A stretch of 64,000 bases of DNA from Embleya sp042956465 (GTDB taxonomy: Bacteria > Actinomycetota > Actinomycetes > Streptomycetales > Streptomycetaceae). The notes under the pieces are model-generated. The model saw only the letters and a list, made by a program, of their open reading frames with translations. It was not told the DNA's origin and ran no database searches. Within the stretch, counting starts at the first letter, position 1. Each line of letters opens with the position of its first letter. Where the stretch lies: NCBI RefSeq assembly GCF_042956465.1, contig NZ_JBIBGL010000006.1, positions 372,001-436,000 on the forward strand, given 5' to 3'. Position numbers and translations under genes: made by a program. This document shows, in pieces, positions 1-8,603 of this stretch.

Positions 1-1035
1 AGCACGTACACCGGTCTCCGGGCAACCGGCCTGCGGGAGTTGCGCCTCCAGCGCTGGATCCCGGTGGTCGGCCCCACGCGTCTGCTCACCCGGGTCGAGC
101 CGTTGCCCGATCGGGGCCGGGACGTGCACGTCAGCCTGCTGATGTGGCGGCCGGCCCGGAACGAGGCACTGTCCCGGTTCGAACTCGTCGCCGAGGCGAC
201 GATCACGTTCGAACAGCCCGACACACCGGCTCCGCTGCCGCCGCTCACCGATGCTCGGCGGGCCGACCTGCCGTATCTCACCAACCGCCTGCCGCACGGC
301 CCGGCCTTCCGGTACCTCACCGAGGTCGGCTACGGCAGCGCCGGCGCGGTCGGCATCCTGGACGCGCAACGGGGTTCGGTACCCGGTACCTTCACCCACC
401 CCGGGCTGCTCGACGCGGCGACGCACATCATCGCCGATCGGGTGTTCTGGTTGCCCTACCCGCAGGTCGGGCCCAACGTGGTCCCCTATCCGCACGGCCT
501 GGTCCGCATGGACCTCTTCGCCCCGTTCCCCACGGAGGGGCAACTGCGGGTGGAGGCCCGTCCGGCCGGATCGGAGGGCGACCTCCTCTTCGTCGACTTC
601 CAGGTCCTGGCGGGGGACCGGCTGTGTGCCGCGTTCCGCAACGTCAGCATGGTGTCTCCGCCGAGTGTGCTGGAACTGCAATCCGGCGCCGATCGGCGGG
701 CCTTCCTCCTGGAGCGCCGACCCGCGCCGAAGATGAGCCTGTCCCAGGTCGTCGGGGGTACCAGCCGGCTGGACCGCGCGGTCCTGGAACAGGCCGACTG
801 GCCCACCGGCGGGCTGGCCTACGTCTACGGTCTGCCGGCCGGGGCGCCGGCCCGACTGCACGCGGAGGAGGTCGCGATGCGCGAGCACGTGGCCCGGGCG
901 CACGGCGAACACCCCGCCCGGGTCGTGGTGGACGTGGAGAACCGGATCGCCTGGCTGTCCGACCAGCCGGACACCAGGCACCATCTCCTGGTGCACTCGG
1001 ACGCCGAGGCGGTCACGGTCGAGAATCGGCCGTAG
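1..1035 (+). CDS. Polyketide synthase-type dehydratase (double hotdog), C-terminal part of a gene cut by the window edge
   Basis: The frame is open from base 1 with no convincing start or RBS, so the gene begins upstream; the TTG at 40 is internal. The visible part (about 344 residues) resembles the C-terminal hotdog of PKS dehydratase domains: an LPHGPAF segment, then GTFTHPGLLDAATH, matching the HPALLDAA motif whose Asp is one of the two catalytic residues. The catalytic His of the N-terminal hotdog would lie outside the window. The last 90 residues are not recognised; they have a faint resemblance to the phosphopantetheinyl-transferase-like tails of iterative PUFA/enediyne synthases, which I would not rely on. 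No acyl carrier or ketosynthase motifs are visible. A strong hairpin follows the stop, so the unit ends here. The family assignment is fairly firm; the pathway cannot be judged. Confidence 0.6.
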   Translation, partial: STYTGLRATGLRELRLQRWIPVVGPTRLLTRVEPLPDRGRDVHVSLLMWRPARNEALSRFELVAEATITFEQPDTPAPLPPLTDARRADLPYLTNRLPHGPAFRYLTEVGYGSAGAVGILDAQRGSVPGTFTHPGLLDAATHIIADRVFWLPYPQVGPNVVPYPHGLVRMDLFAPFPTEGQLRVEARPAGSEGDLLFVDFQVLAGDRLCAAFRNVSMVSPPSVLELQSGADRRAFLLERRPAPKMSLSQVVGGTSRLDRAVLEQADWPTGGLAYVYGLPAGAPARLHAEEVAMREHVARAHGEHPARVVVDVENRIAWLSDQPDTRHHLLVHSDAEAVTVENRP

Positions 1036-1065
1036 CCGGCCCGCGAACGCGATCGACGTCGTATC

Positions 1066-1099
1066 GGTGGGCGGGACTCCTCAGGGGGTCCCGCCCACC
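1066..1099 (+). terminator. Hairpin after the dehydratase gene
   Basis: A perfect 12-bp inverted repeat (GGTGGGCGGGAC at 1066-1077, complement at 1088-1099) with a 10-nt loop begins 30 nt after the stop codon. There is no U tract, as is usual for actinobacterial terminators. Confidence 0.6.
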
Positions 1100-1258
1100 G
1101 GCGTACGGTCGGCCGGCCCTGTGTCGGCCCGAGCGATTCGGATGCCTGCGCGGGCACTTCGGATGCCGACGGCGGCGGCACGGCGCCGCGTCGGGGTACC
1201 GGGAACAACGGCCTCCGAGCGGCCGAGCGACCGTCCTTCACGCGAGGGCAGGGGAGTT

Positions 1259-1292
1259 CGGATCCGACGCCCCGTGCGGGGCGTCGGATCCG
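1259..1292. terminator. Hairpin downstream of the convergent TetR gene
   Basis: A perfect 15-bp inverted repeat (arms 1259-1273 and 1278-1292) around the tetraloop GTGC. It lies 23 nt past the stop of the minus-strand TetR gene and can also serve the plus strand. It is one of the strongest hairpins in the window. Confidence 0.7.
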
Positions 1293-1315
1293 AGTGCCCG
1301 GCCGTCTCGCCCGCA

Positions 1316-1978
1316 TCACCCCGGCGGCGGAGTGGGGGCCTGGTAGATGCTCGCGAGCCAGATCCCGAGCAGCGTGTCGACGACGCGATCCTCGGCCAGG
1401 GCGGGTCGTTCGGCGGCGAACGTCGCGTGCAGCACGCGCTCGGTCATCGCGGTGAGCGCGATCGCCAGGTCGCGTGCGGGCAGCCCGTCGGGCGCGGCGC
1501 CCCGGTCGCGTTCGGAGTCGATCGCGTGGGCCGCCTGCCGTACCCACGTCTCCGTCACCCGGGCCCACAACTCGCGCACCTCGGGATTGCCGCCACGCGC
1601 CTGGGCCGCGGCCAGGGTCACCGCGCGGTGCGCTCGGAACGTGGCGAGGAACGCGTCGATCACCGTGCGCCAGTGGGCCGTTCGGTCCGCGGGCGGGCCG
1701 GTGGGGGGAGCCGAGGAGGCGGCGTCGGCCTCGGCGACGACCCGGTCGATCAGGGTCAGCAGGACCGCCTCCTTGGAGGCGAAGTAGAAGTAGAACGTGG
1801 GCCGGGAGATGCCCGCGCCGCGGGCCAGGTCGTCGACGGAGATCTCGCCCAGGCTCCGCTCGCCGAGCAGCCGCTCGGCGGTGGCCAGGATCGCCTGCTC
1901 CCGATCGTCGCCCGAGGGGCGCGACTCGCGCCGCCCCCGACGCGGACGGCCGGTGTCCTTCGCGAACGTCTCGGTCAC
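1316..1978 (-). CDS. TetR/AcrR family regulator, EthR-like
   Basis: This 220-aa repressor has an N-terminal TetR helix-turn-helix at about residues 25-70 (AILATAERLLGE, then GISRPTFYFYFASKEAVLLTLIDRVV). The GISRPTFYFYF recognition helix is typical of the EthR-like subgroup. The C-terminal ligand domain is all-alpha, and its ligand cannot be predicted. The start is GTG at 1978, with the box TAGGGT (1990-1985 on the minus strand) only 6 nt before it, so the transcript is probably leaderless. The gene is divergent from the DUF2156 gene at 2200 and may control it, itself, or both. No clear palindrome was found in the 221-nt divergent spacer, so the target is an inference from position. Confidence 0.85.
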   Translation of the reverse strand: MTETFAKDTGRPRRGRRESRPSGDDREQAILATAERLLGERSLGEISVDDLARGAGISRPTFYFYFASKEAVLLTLIDRVVAEADAASSAPPTGPPADRTAHWRTVIDAFLATFRAHRAVTLAAAQARGGNPEVRELWARVTETWVRQAAHAIDSERDRGAAPDGLPARDLAIALTAMTERVLHATFAAERPALAEDRVVDTLLGIWLASIYQAPTPPPG

Positions 1979-1990
1979 CCCCGAACCCTA
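1979..1990 (-). promoter_or_regulatory. Probable leaderless -10 element of the TetR gene
   Basis: Minus-strand TAGGGT (1990-1985) plus a 6-nt spacer leads straight into the GTG start at 1978, and there is no Shine-Dalgarno. This is the usual layout of leaderless actinobacterial promoters. Confidence 0.45.
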
Positions 1991-2199
1991 CCGTCGTCGC
2001 ACGAACCCGACACGACGCCGACCGGCCCGGCCGGCCGTCGACGCACTCGACGCATCCGTCGAACCACCACCGCCCGCCGGGCGCGACGCACACGGCACGG
2101 ATCGAGTGAAACTCCCGGCGATTTCCGGGCGAGGGCGTGTCAGCACGTCCGGACGGCTCGTTTGTCCTTGCGACATGACCGTCTCAGCTTAGGGAAGCC

Positions 2200-3369
2200 A
2201 TGACCTTCGGCACAGAAGAGCCGTCTTCCGTCCGGATCGACGGGCGCCGCGGAAAGGGTACGGGCAGCGACGGCCGCGACGACGTGCTGCCGACGCAGGG
2301 CGGCGCGACCGGCGAGAGCCGCCCCGGGGCCACCACCGGTCGCGCGGGGGCGGCGACGGAGGCCGCCGTCCCGATGTCGGGCGAACAGGATCCGATCGGG
2401 ATGTTGCGCGCCTACGCCGACCACCCGAGCGCGTTCCTGGCGGTCAACGCCCGGACCCGGCACTACTACGGCAGCGGCGTGCGCGGACTCGTCGCGTTTC
2501 TGCCGGGGGAGCGTCACCACCTCCAGTTCGCCGGTCCCTTCGCGGCGCCCGCGGACCGAGGGCCGCTGCTCGACGAGTACCTACACGCGCTGGACCGCGG
2601 TCCCGGCCGGCGGAAGGCACTGACCGCGGTCCAGCTGCGTTCGCACGACGTCCCGCTCTACGCCGACCGCGGTTTCGCGGTCAACCAGCTCGGTGTCTCC
2701 TACGGCATCGACCTGTCCCGCTTCACGCTGCGCGGCAAACCCCTGGCCAAGGTCCGCCAGAACGTCTCCCGGGCCCGGCGGGAAGGCGTCACCGTCACCG
2801 AGGTGGCGGACGAGGACCTGCCGGATCGACACACCCTGGATCGCATCGACCGGCAGTGGTTGCGCGACAAGGGACGCCTCGTGCGGCAACTGTCGTTCAT
2901 GGTCGGCGAACACGGCGGCATCGGCCGGACGCTGCGCCGTACGTTCCTGGCCCGACACCGCGGGGAGATCGTCGCCTACATCACCTACGCACCGGCCTGG
3001 GGAAGCCGGCCGGGGTGGTTGTGCGACCTGTCGCGACGCTGCCCACAGGCCCCTGTCGGCACCCACGAACTGATCACCCTCACGGCGTTGGGCCGCTTCA
3101 CCGAGGAGGGCGCGGGCTGGCTCCACCTCGGACTCGCCCCCTTCGTCGGGCTGGCGGACGAGCACGAACAGCCCTGCGCCTCCGCACTGCTCGGGTGGGC
3201 GATCCGGCAGGGGGCCAAGCGCGGGCGCGAGCTCTACCCGGCGAGGACGCAGGAGGCCTTCAAGCTCAAGTGGGCCCCGCACGTGTGCGAACCGGAGTAC
3301 GTGGCCTTCCAGGACCGGGTCCGCGTGGCAGCGGTATGGCGCCTCCTGCGGGCCACCCGAGTGTTGTGA
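2200..3369 (+). CDS. DUF2156 protein (stand-alone MprF/LysX-type aminoacyl-tRNA transferase domain)
   Basis: The 389-aa protein has about 65 low-complexity N-terminal residues, then a full DUF2156 / phosphatidylglycerol lysyltransferase C-terminal domain (about residues 65-385). It consists of two GNAT-like halves, with the central LAKVRQNVSRARREGV helix and a C-terminal AFKLKWAPHVCEPEY segment typical of the family. In MprF this domain moves an amino acid from aminoacyl-tRNA to phosphatidylglycerol. Here the membrane flippase domain is absent and no transmembrane helix is visible, so it is probably soluble, and its acceptor could be a lipid or a small molecule. It is divergent from the TetR gene. 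ATG 2200 is the only reasonable start. Biochemical function is inferred from family only. Confidence 0.75.
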   Translation: MTFGTEEPSSVRIDGRRGKGTGSDGRDDVLPTQGGATGESRPGATTGRAGAATEAAVPMSGEQDPIGMLRAYADHPSAFLAVNARTRHYYGSGVRGLVAFLPGERHHLQFAGPFAAPADRGPLLDEYLHALDRGPGRRKALTAVQLRSHDVPLYADRGFAVNQLGVSYGIDLSRFTLRGKPLAKVRQNVSRARREGVTVTEVADEDLPDRHTLDRIDRQWLRDKGRLVRQLSFMVGEHGGIGRTLRRTFLARHRGEIVAYITYAPAWGSRPGWLCDLSRRCPQAPVGTHELITLTALGRFTEEGAGWLHLGLAPFVGLADEHEQPCASALLGWAIRQGAKRGRELYPARTQEAFKLKWAPHVCEPEYVAFQDRVRVAAVWRLLRATRVL

Positions 3370-3500
3370 TCGGCCGGCCGTGCGGCACGTTCGCCGTATC
3401 GGGGCGGCCCGGGGTCCCGGGCGACGAGGTACTCGCACACCGGCGCGGCGGGCGGGCCGCGGGTGCGGCGGCCCGCCCGTACGCCGCGTCGCCGGCGGGG

Positions 3501-4313
3501 TCAGGCGTCACGCTTCTCCAGCAGCAGCGCGCCCAGGAGCAGCAGGACCAGGGTCTCGGCGACGAAGACCGCGAAGCCCGTCCACGGTTGCAGCATCTTG
3601 TCCGCGGCTCGGACCGACATGACCTGTCCGCCGGCGTTGGCGGGCATCAGCTTGGCGATCCAGTCGCCGGTCCTGCCGGGGATCAGGCCCACCACGCCGC
3701 CGACCACGAAGATCAGCGCGATGCCCAGGGTGATGGCGCCGGCGGTGTGCCGCAGCAGGACGCCGAGCGCCATGCCGAACAGGCCCAGGACGGCCAGATA
3801 CAGCCCCGTGCCGATCAACGACCGGAGTACGCCGGGTTCGCCGAGGCCGACACCGACGTGCTTGGCGTCGAGCATCAGATCGGCCAGGAAGTAGCAGCAG
3901 AACCCGGTCACCGCCCCGACCACGAACAGGACGAGGGCCAGTACCAGGGCCTTGGCGGCGAGCATCGAGGCGCGCCAGGGCACCGCGGTCAGACTGGTCC
4001 GGATCATGCCGGTCGAGTACTCGGCCGTCATCGACAGCACCCCGAGCACCAGGGCGGCGATCTGGCCGAAGGCGACGCCCACGGTGAGCAGGTCGGGAGC
4101 GTCGTTCTTCCGCCCCTCGGCCACGTCCTTGGCCACGTCGCCCGCCGCCAGGGCGGCGATGCCCCAGCTGATCAGGACGCTCACCGCGAACAGGGCGAGC
4201 AGGGTCCACAGGGTCGAGCGTACGGTTTTGATCTTGGCCCATTCGGAGTCCAGGATCCGGGCGAAGGTCAGCCGCGGGGCGTGCGCGAAAGAGGTGGGCG
4301 CGGTCGTCGTCAT
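3501..4313 (-). CDS. ABC-2 type transporter permease
   Basis: The 270-aa integral membrane protein has an N-terminal cytoplasmic stretch with the common LTFARILDSEWAKIKTVRSTLWTLL entry, then about six hydrophobic helices. This is the layout of permeases of small streptomycete ABC exporters of the drug or lantibiotic-immunity type. It starts 7 nt after the stop of the ATPase gene, so the two are certainly co-transcribed and probably form one heteromeric exporter. No substrate can be named: there is no adjacent biosynthetic gene, and the two-component or GntR/PadR regulator often found with such pairs is missing. Confidence 0.85.
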   Translation of the reverse strand: MTTTAPTSFAHAPRLTFARILDSEWAKIKTVRSTLWTLLALFAVSVLISWGIAALAAGDVAKDVAEGRKNDAPDLLTVGVAFGQIAALVLGVLSMTAEYSTGMIRTSLTAVPWRASMLAAKALVLALVLFVVGAVTGFCCYFLADLMLDAKHVGVGLGEPGVLRSLIGTGLYLAVLGLFGMALGVLLRHTAGAITLGIALIFVVGGVVGLIPGRTGDWIAKLMPANAGGQVMSVRAADKMLQPWTGFAVFVAETLVLLLLGALLLEKRDA

Positions 4314-4320
4314 GGCGGCC

Positions 4321-5292
4321 TCATCCGATCCGGTCGGCGGTGGTCGGCGGACCCCAGCCCGGGACCGCCACGGCGGGCTCCGAGGGCGTGCCGCCGGTGT
4401 GGTATTCGACGCTGTCGGCGGTGAGCCGCATGAACGCCTCCTCGAGCGAGGCCTCGACCTTCGCCAGCTCGTGCAGGAACACCCCGTTGTGCCCGGCGAG
4501 GTCGCCGACCCGATCGGTACTCACGTCCTGGATCAGCAGCGCGCCCGCCGGGTCCCGGTTCACCCGCCAGCCCGCGTCCGCCGCGAGTTCGGCGAGCCGG
4601 TCCGCCTGCGGCGAGCGCACCTTCACGTGGCTGATCGAGTTCTCCGCGATGAACTGTGCCACGCCCGTGTCGGCGAGGATTCTTCCGCGGCCGATGACCA
4701 GCAGGTGGTCGGCGGTGACGGCCATCTCGTTCATCAGGTGCGAGGAGACGAAGACGGTGCGGCCCTCGCCGGCGAGTCGCTTCATCAGGTTCCGGATCCA
4801 CAGGATCCCCTCGGGGTCGAGCCCGTTCACGGGCTCGTCGAAGAGCAACACCCGGGGGTCGCCGAGCAGTGCGCCGGCGATGCCCAGGCGCTGACCCATG
4901 CCCAGGGAGAAACCGCCCGAGCGCTTCCCGGCGACCGAGGCGAGGCCGACCGTGTCCAGGACCTCGTCCACCCGGGAGAGGGGAATGCCGTTCGACTTGG
5001 CCAGCACCACCAGGTGGTCCCGCGCGGTTCGGCCGCCGTGCAGGGCCTTGGCGTCGATGAGCGCTCCGACCTCCAGCATCGGTGCGGCCAGGTCCCGGTA
5101 GGCCCGACCGTCCACCGTCACCCGGCCGGCGCTGGGCCGGTCCAGGCCCAGGATCATCCGCATGGTGGTGGACTTGCCCGCGCCGTTGGGGCCGAGGAAC
5201 CCGGTGACCCGACCGGGGTGAACCTCGAAGCTGATGTCGTCGACAGCCGTCTTCGCGCCGTACCTCTTGGTGAGGCCTTCCGCAACAATCAT
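4321..5292 (-). CDS. ABC transporter ATP-binding protein
   Basis: The 323-aa nucleotide-binding subunit partners the permease that follows. Walker A GPNGAGKST lies at residues 34-42, the signature FSLGMGQ at 128-134 (replacing the usual LSGGQ, as is common in this exporter class), Walker B VLLFDEP at 148-154, and the H-loop SSH at 183-185. Residues beyond about 220 form the small C-terminal domain usual in drug-type exporters. The frame is open much further upstream, but ATG 5292 is chosen because homology begins at IVAEGLTKRYG and GAGGAGAAGG lies just before it. It is the first gene of a two-gene operon. Confidence 0.9.
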   Translation of the reverse strand: MIVAEGLTKRYGAKTAVDDISFEVHPGRVTGFLGPNGAGKSTTMRMILGLDRPSAGRVTVDGRAYRDLAAPMLEVGALIDAKALHGGRTARDHLVVLAKSNGIPLSRVDEVLDTVGLASVAGKRSGGFSLGMGQRLGIAGALLGDPRVLLFDEPVNGLDPEGILWIRNLMKRLAGEGRTVFVSSHLMNEMAVTADHLLVIGRGRILADTGVAQFIAENSISHVKVRSPQADRLAELAADAGWRVNRDPAGALLIQDVSTDRVGDLAGHNGVFLHELAKVEASLEEAFMRLTADSVEYHTGGTPSEPAVAVPGWGPPTTADRIG

Positions 5293-5520
5293 GGATATAT
5301 GCCGCCTTCTCCTCGGGCGGTCTTCATGATGGCCCGGGTCGAAGGAGTCCGCACCCGTACCGGAGGAGACGGGTGAACGTGTCGGTGTCGGACCCGCGCG
5401 TGCCCGGCCGGCGTCTCGTGGGTGTTCGAGGCGCGCGGACGACGCTGCGCCCCGGCGCCGGACCGGTACGCGCACGCGCGCCGAGCACCCCGGTACGGGT
5501 GTGGGGAGCGGGTGGGCGGC

Positions 5521-6495
5521 TCAGTGGGTCGTGTCGCGCCATTCGCGCCAGGTGAGGCCGCGGGGGGCCAGTTCGCCGGCGTGGAACGCGGTCCAGGTGG
5601 TGGTGTTGGGTCCGGTGCCCGGGGCTTCGGGGGCGCTCGTGTACAGCGGATGGTGGGTGCGTACGAGGTCGGCCAGCCACGGTTCGAGCGCGTCGAAGCC
5701 GTCCAGCGTCCAGGCGCGTGCGTGGTAGACGAGGTTGCCCGGCGTCTCGCTCTCCGCGATGCCCATCGCCGGCACGTACGGGCAGATCCGGCTCCAGCAG
5801 TTGGTGACGGGCAGGGCTCCCTTCGGGGCGTCGGCACCGGAGTGGGCGCGGGCGTCGTCCTCGTGCACGAGGAAGTCGAACAACTCCCATGACGTGTAGG
5901 TCGAGTTCGCGAGGCCGAAGTCGTCGTCGATGCCGTAGCGGTCGGCGAGGCGGTATACGGGAGGCACGTCCAGGGTCCACACCAGGTTGCGCCGGACTCG
6001 CTGCGGGGCCACGGAGCCGGCCAACGGCACCTCGGCGGGTCCGAACAGCGCGTACAGGGCGCCCGCACGGATGCGATACGACAGCTGCACGCGGTCGTTG
6101 GCGATCGGCGGCAGGGGACGGGTGTGGCCGTCCAGCGGATTCGTCCACTCGGTCAGGACGGTGCCGTCCTTCGGGTCGGTGTAGAAGACGATTTCGCGGG
6201 AGACCATGTGCAGGTCTTCGGTGCCCGGCGGGTTGATCAGCCGGCGGATGTTGTAGCCCTCGACACCGAACAGCACGCCACCGTGCGGGAAGACCTTGCC
6301 GTGCACGTCGCCGGGTACGTGGTTGTGCACCTTTCCGCTGATGCGGTAGAGCATGTCGTGGCCGTCGGGGCGGCCGAGCAGCCGTACGAAGAGCCGGGCG
6401 TTCGCGTCGTCGAGCGATGCGATCAGGGCCTCGGGCGATGTCTTGCCGGAATCCATCCGCGGTGTCCGTCCGTTCGTCTCGATATGTCCACCCAC
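5521..6495 (-). CDS. DUF1838 family protein
   Basis: The 324-aa soluble protein is a full-length DUF1838 member. Segments such as LYRISGKVHNHVPG, GYNIRRLINPPGTEDLHMVSREIVFYTDP and PGNLVYHARAWTLDGFDAL are the conserved core. The family is widespread in actinobacteria and proteobacteria and has no established reaction; members often sit near oxidoreductases or aromatic or steroid degradation genes, which is not the case here. There is no signal peptide. The second Met (residue 14, MDSGKTSP) is an alternative start. It is a single transcription unit as far as spacing shows. Confidence 0.75.
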   Translation of the reverse strand: MGGHIETNGRTPRMDSGKTSPEALIASLDDANARLFVRLLGRPDGHDMLYRISGKVHNHVPGDVHGKVFPHGGVLFGVEGYNIRRLINPPGTEDLHMVSREIVFYTDPKDGTVLTEWTNPLDGHTRPLPPIANDRVQLSYRIRAGALYALFGPAEVPLAGSVAPQRVRRNLVWTLDVPPVYRLADRYGIDDDFGLANSTYTSWELFDFLVHEDDARAHSGADAPKGALPVTNCWSRICPYVPAMGIAESETPGNLVYHARAWTLDGFDALEPWLADLVRTHHPLYTSAPEAPGTGPNTTTWTAFHAGELAPRGLTWREWRDTTH

Positions 6496-6810
6496 ATCGG
6501 TTCGTCGGCCGAACTCCGGTCCTGGCCGCCCCGGGGTCCGGTCCGCCGCACTCCCGGCAGCCTACGCCGGCGAACCACAGCGGCCCGGGGGCGACCGGTG
6601 GGCCGCCGGCGTCTTCGCCGACCCCGAACCGGGGCGGCGGCTGCCTCGGTCGACCGAGACCGGGCTCGACGGGTTGCTCCGCCTCGGTGCGCTCGTACAG
6701 CCGAGCAGGATCGCCGGACCCTGGCCGACCGCGTGATCCGGGAAGTACGCGTCCCGGCACAGCTCTCCGGGCCCGGTGCTGGGGTGGGAGATGTGGGTCA
6801 CATCGGTCCG

Positions 6811-6837
6811 TGTCACAGGGGGTTCGGCTGCCTCGTC
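6811..6837 (+). promoter_or_regulatory. ECF41-type sigma promoter for the carboxymuconolactone decarboxylase gene
   Basis: TGTCACA (6811-6817), a 16-nt spacer and CGTC (6834-6837) match the published ECF41 promoter consensus (TGTCACA-N16-CGTC). It lies 40 nt before the start of the CMD gene, which is followed by an ECF41 sigma gene. The rest of the 382-nt gap 6496-6877 holds nothing else that I can identify. Confidence 0.8.
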
Positions 6838-6877
6838 TCAGGGGGTGTAGCCATCGACGACCACGAGGGAGCACATC

Positions 6878-7351
6878 ATGGACGCGCGACTGAACTTCTT
6901 CGGCGGCGCCACCGACAGCAAGGTCTTCAAGTACCTCATGTCGGCGGGCAAGGCCATCAAGGACTCGCCGCTGCCGGCCGCGACGCAGGAACTGGTGGCA
7001 CTGAGGGTGAGTCAGATCAACGGCTGCGCCGTCTGCATCGACATGCACACCAAGGACGCCGGCGCGGCCGGCGAGAGTGCGGTACGGCTGAACCTGGTGG
7101 CGGCGTGGCGGGAGGCGACGGTGTTCACCGAGGCCGAGCGGGCCGCACTGGAACTGGCGGAGCAGGGGACCCGGGTCGCGGACGGGGCCGGCGGGGTCCA
7201 CGACGAGGTGTGGGCGGGTGCCGCCAAGCACTACGACGAGGAGCAGCTGACCGCCCTGGTGATCCTGGTTTCCTTCATGAACATGGTGAACCGGCTGAAC
7301 GTCATCACCCGGCAGCCGGCCGGCGACTACGAGGTCGGGCAGTTCCACTGA
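6878..7351 (+). CDS. AhpD-like carboxymuconolactone decarboxylase family protein (ECF41 target)
   Basis: The 157-aa protein carries the peroxidase-type CMD signature: Glu at about 38, CAVC with Cys50 and Cys53, and His57. This arrangement is found in AhpD, where the vicinal cysteines are redox-active, so a peroxidase or disulfide-relay role is more likely than decarboxylation. The start ATG is preceded by GAGGGAG. The gene lies between an ECF41-type promoter and the ECF41 sigma gene, which is the classical layout in which the sigma factor directs transcription of its neighbouring COE (carboxymuconolactone decarboxylase, oxidoreductase or epimerase) gene. A long hairpin separates it from the sigma gene. 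Confidence 0.9.
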   Translation: MDARLNFFGGATDSKVFKYLMSAGKAIKDSPLPAATQELVALRVSQINGCAVCIDMHTKDAGAAGESAVRLNLVAAWREATVFTEAERAALELAEQGTRVADGAGGVHDEVWAGAAKHYDEEQLTALVILVSFMNMVNRLNVITRQPAGDYEVGQFH

Positions 7352-7413
7352 CCGTCACCCGCGTGGGCAACGAGCCCGGGATCGGGCGCGGATCACCGAG
7401 CTCGGGGGCGCTA

Positions 7414-7468
7414 GGGTCTGTCTTCGATCCCGCGTCTCGGAGCCCGACGCGGGATCGAAGACGGACCC
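7414..7468 (+). terminator. Long hairpin between the CMD and sigma genes
   Basis: A 23-bp inverted repeat (arms 7414-7436 and 7446-7468) with one position that becomes a G-U pair in RNA and a 9-nt loop, located 62 nt after the CMD stop. It should end the CMD transcript, implying that the sigma gene has its own promoter. Confidence 0.7.
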
Positions 7469-7562
7469 CAAGGTGAACCGCCGGCGGACCGGCCGAGAAC
7501 GACAACCCGCCCGCGTCGGCGCGTACGACCGGGCGAGAGGGCTGCGGGGAAGGGAAGTCGGC

Positions 7563-8486
7563 GTGAGCAAGGTCGAGGACTTCGAGGAGCTGCGGCCGCT
7601 GCTGTTCTCGATCGCCTACCGGATCCTGGGCAGCGTGAGCGAGGCCGAGGACGCGGTGCAGGAGACGTGGCTGCGCTTCGACGGTTCGCCGACGCGGCCC
7701 ACCTCGACCAAGGCGTTCCTGTCGGCCGTGGTGACCCGGATCTCGATCGACGTGTTGCGCTCGGCCCGCGTCCGGCGCGAGGAATACGCCGGGCCGTGGT
7801 TTCCCGAGCCGCTGCTGAACGATCCGTATCAGGATCCGGCACGGTCGGTGGAGTTGGCCGACTCGGTGTCGATGGCGGCGCTCCTGCTGCTGGAGCGGCT
7901 CAGTCCGCTGGAGCGGGCGGTGTTCGTGCTGCGGGAGGTGTTCGCCTTCGGGTTCGAGGACGTCGCCGCGGCGGTGGGGCGTTCGGAGTCGGCATGCCGC
8001 CAGCTGCTGGTGCGGGCGCGGCGGCACATGCAGGCCGGGCGGCCGCGGTTCGAAGCGGACCGTCGGGAGCGGCAGGAACTGGCGACCCGGTTCTTCGACG
8101 CGCTGAAGAACGGCGACGTGGACGGGCTCCGGAATCTGTTGGCCGCCGACGTGCAGTTGGTCGGGGACGGCGGTGGCAGGGCCCCGCAGCTGGCCAGGGC
8201 GGTCCTGGGCGCGGAGAACGTGGCCCGGCTGCTGGGCAAGGTCTTCCCGTGGCTGCTCCGGATCGAGGTGACCCTGGAGCCGCACGAGATCAACGACCGC
8301 CCCGGCGCGATCCTGCGCGATCGGGACGGCAGGATCCTGCAGACCCTGGTCCTCGAAGTGCTCGACGGGCGGGTCCAGAGCATCCACGGGGTGAGCAACC
8401 CCGACAAGCTCGGCCATCTCGGGCCGGTCGGCGACGCCTGGGCCGTCGACCGCGAACTGAGGCAGGCCCGCCGACGAATGCGCTGA
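7563..8486 (+). CDS. ECF41 RNA polymerase sigma factor (SigJ-like) with SnoaL-like C-terminal extension
   Basis: This 307-aa ECF sigma factor has region 2 at about residues 8-75 (FSIAYRILGSVSEAEDAVQETWLRF), region 4 at about 110-165 (LLLERLSPLERAVFVLREVFAFGFEDVAAAVGRSESACRQLLVRAR) and a NTF2/SnoaL-like domain after about 180. The two hallmarks of ECF41, DGGGR near residue 200 and NPDKL near 280, are both present. In this group the C-terminal domain replaces a separate anti-sigma factor and modulates activity. GTG 7563 is chosen over upstream starts because AAGGGAAG precedes it and homology begins right after it. The neighbouring CMD gene and its ECF41 promoter form the expected partner. What signal the extension senses is unknown. 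Confidence 0.93.
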   Translation: MSKVEDFEELRPLLFSIAYRILGSVSEAEDAVQETWLRFDGSPTRPTSTKAFLSAVVTRISIDVLRSARVRREEYAGPWFPEPLLNDPYQDPARSVELADSVSMAALLLLERLSPLERAVFVLREVFAFGFEDVAAAVGRSESACRQLLVRARRHMQAGRPRFEADRRERQELATRFFDALKNGDVDGLRNLLAADVQLVGDGGGRAPQLARAVLGAENVARLLGKVFPWLLRIEVTLEPHEINDRPGAILRDRDGRILQTLVLEVLDGRVQSIHGVSNPDKLGHLGPVGDAWAVDRELRQARRRMR

Positions 8487-8567
8487 CCGCCCGGACTGCG
8501 GCGCAAGTGGTGTACGGGCGCAGGCGGGTTGGTCGATCGACAGCCTCGAAGCCGGTCGAATCGGCGG

Positions 8568-8603
8568 GGGACCGGGTGCGATTGCCCCCGTTCACCCGGT
8601 CCC
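8568..8603 (+). terminator. Hairpin after the sigma factor gene
   Basis: A perfect 11-bp inverted repeat (GGGACCGGGTG at 8568-8578, complement at 8593-8603) with a 14-nt loop, 81 nt past the sigma stop. The 304-nt gap 8487-8790 holds only this. Confidence 0.5.

Noticed and set aside
7469..7562. An ECF41 promoter upstream of the intact sigma gene
   Set aside because: No TGTCACA-N16-CGTC match exists between the hairpin and the GTG, so autoregulation of this copy is not claimed.
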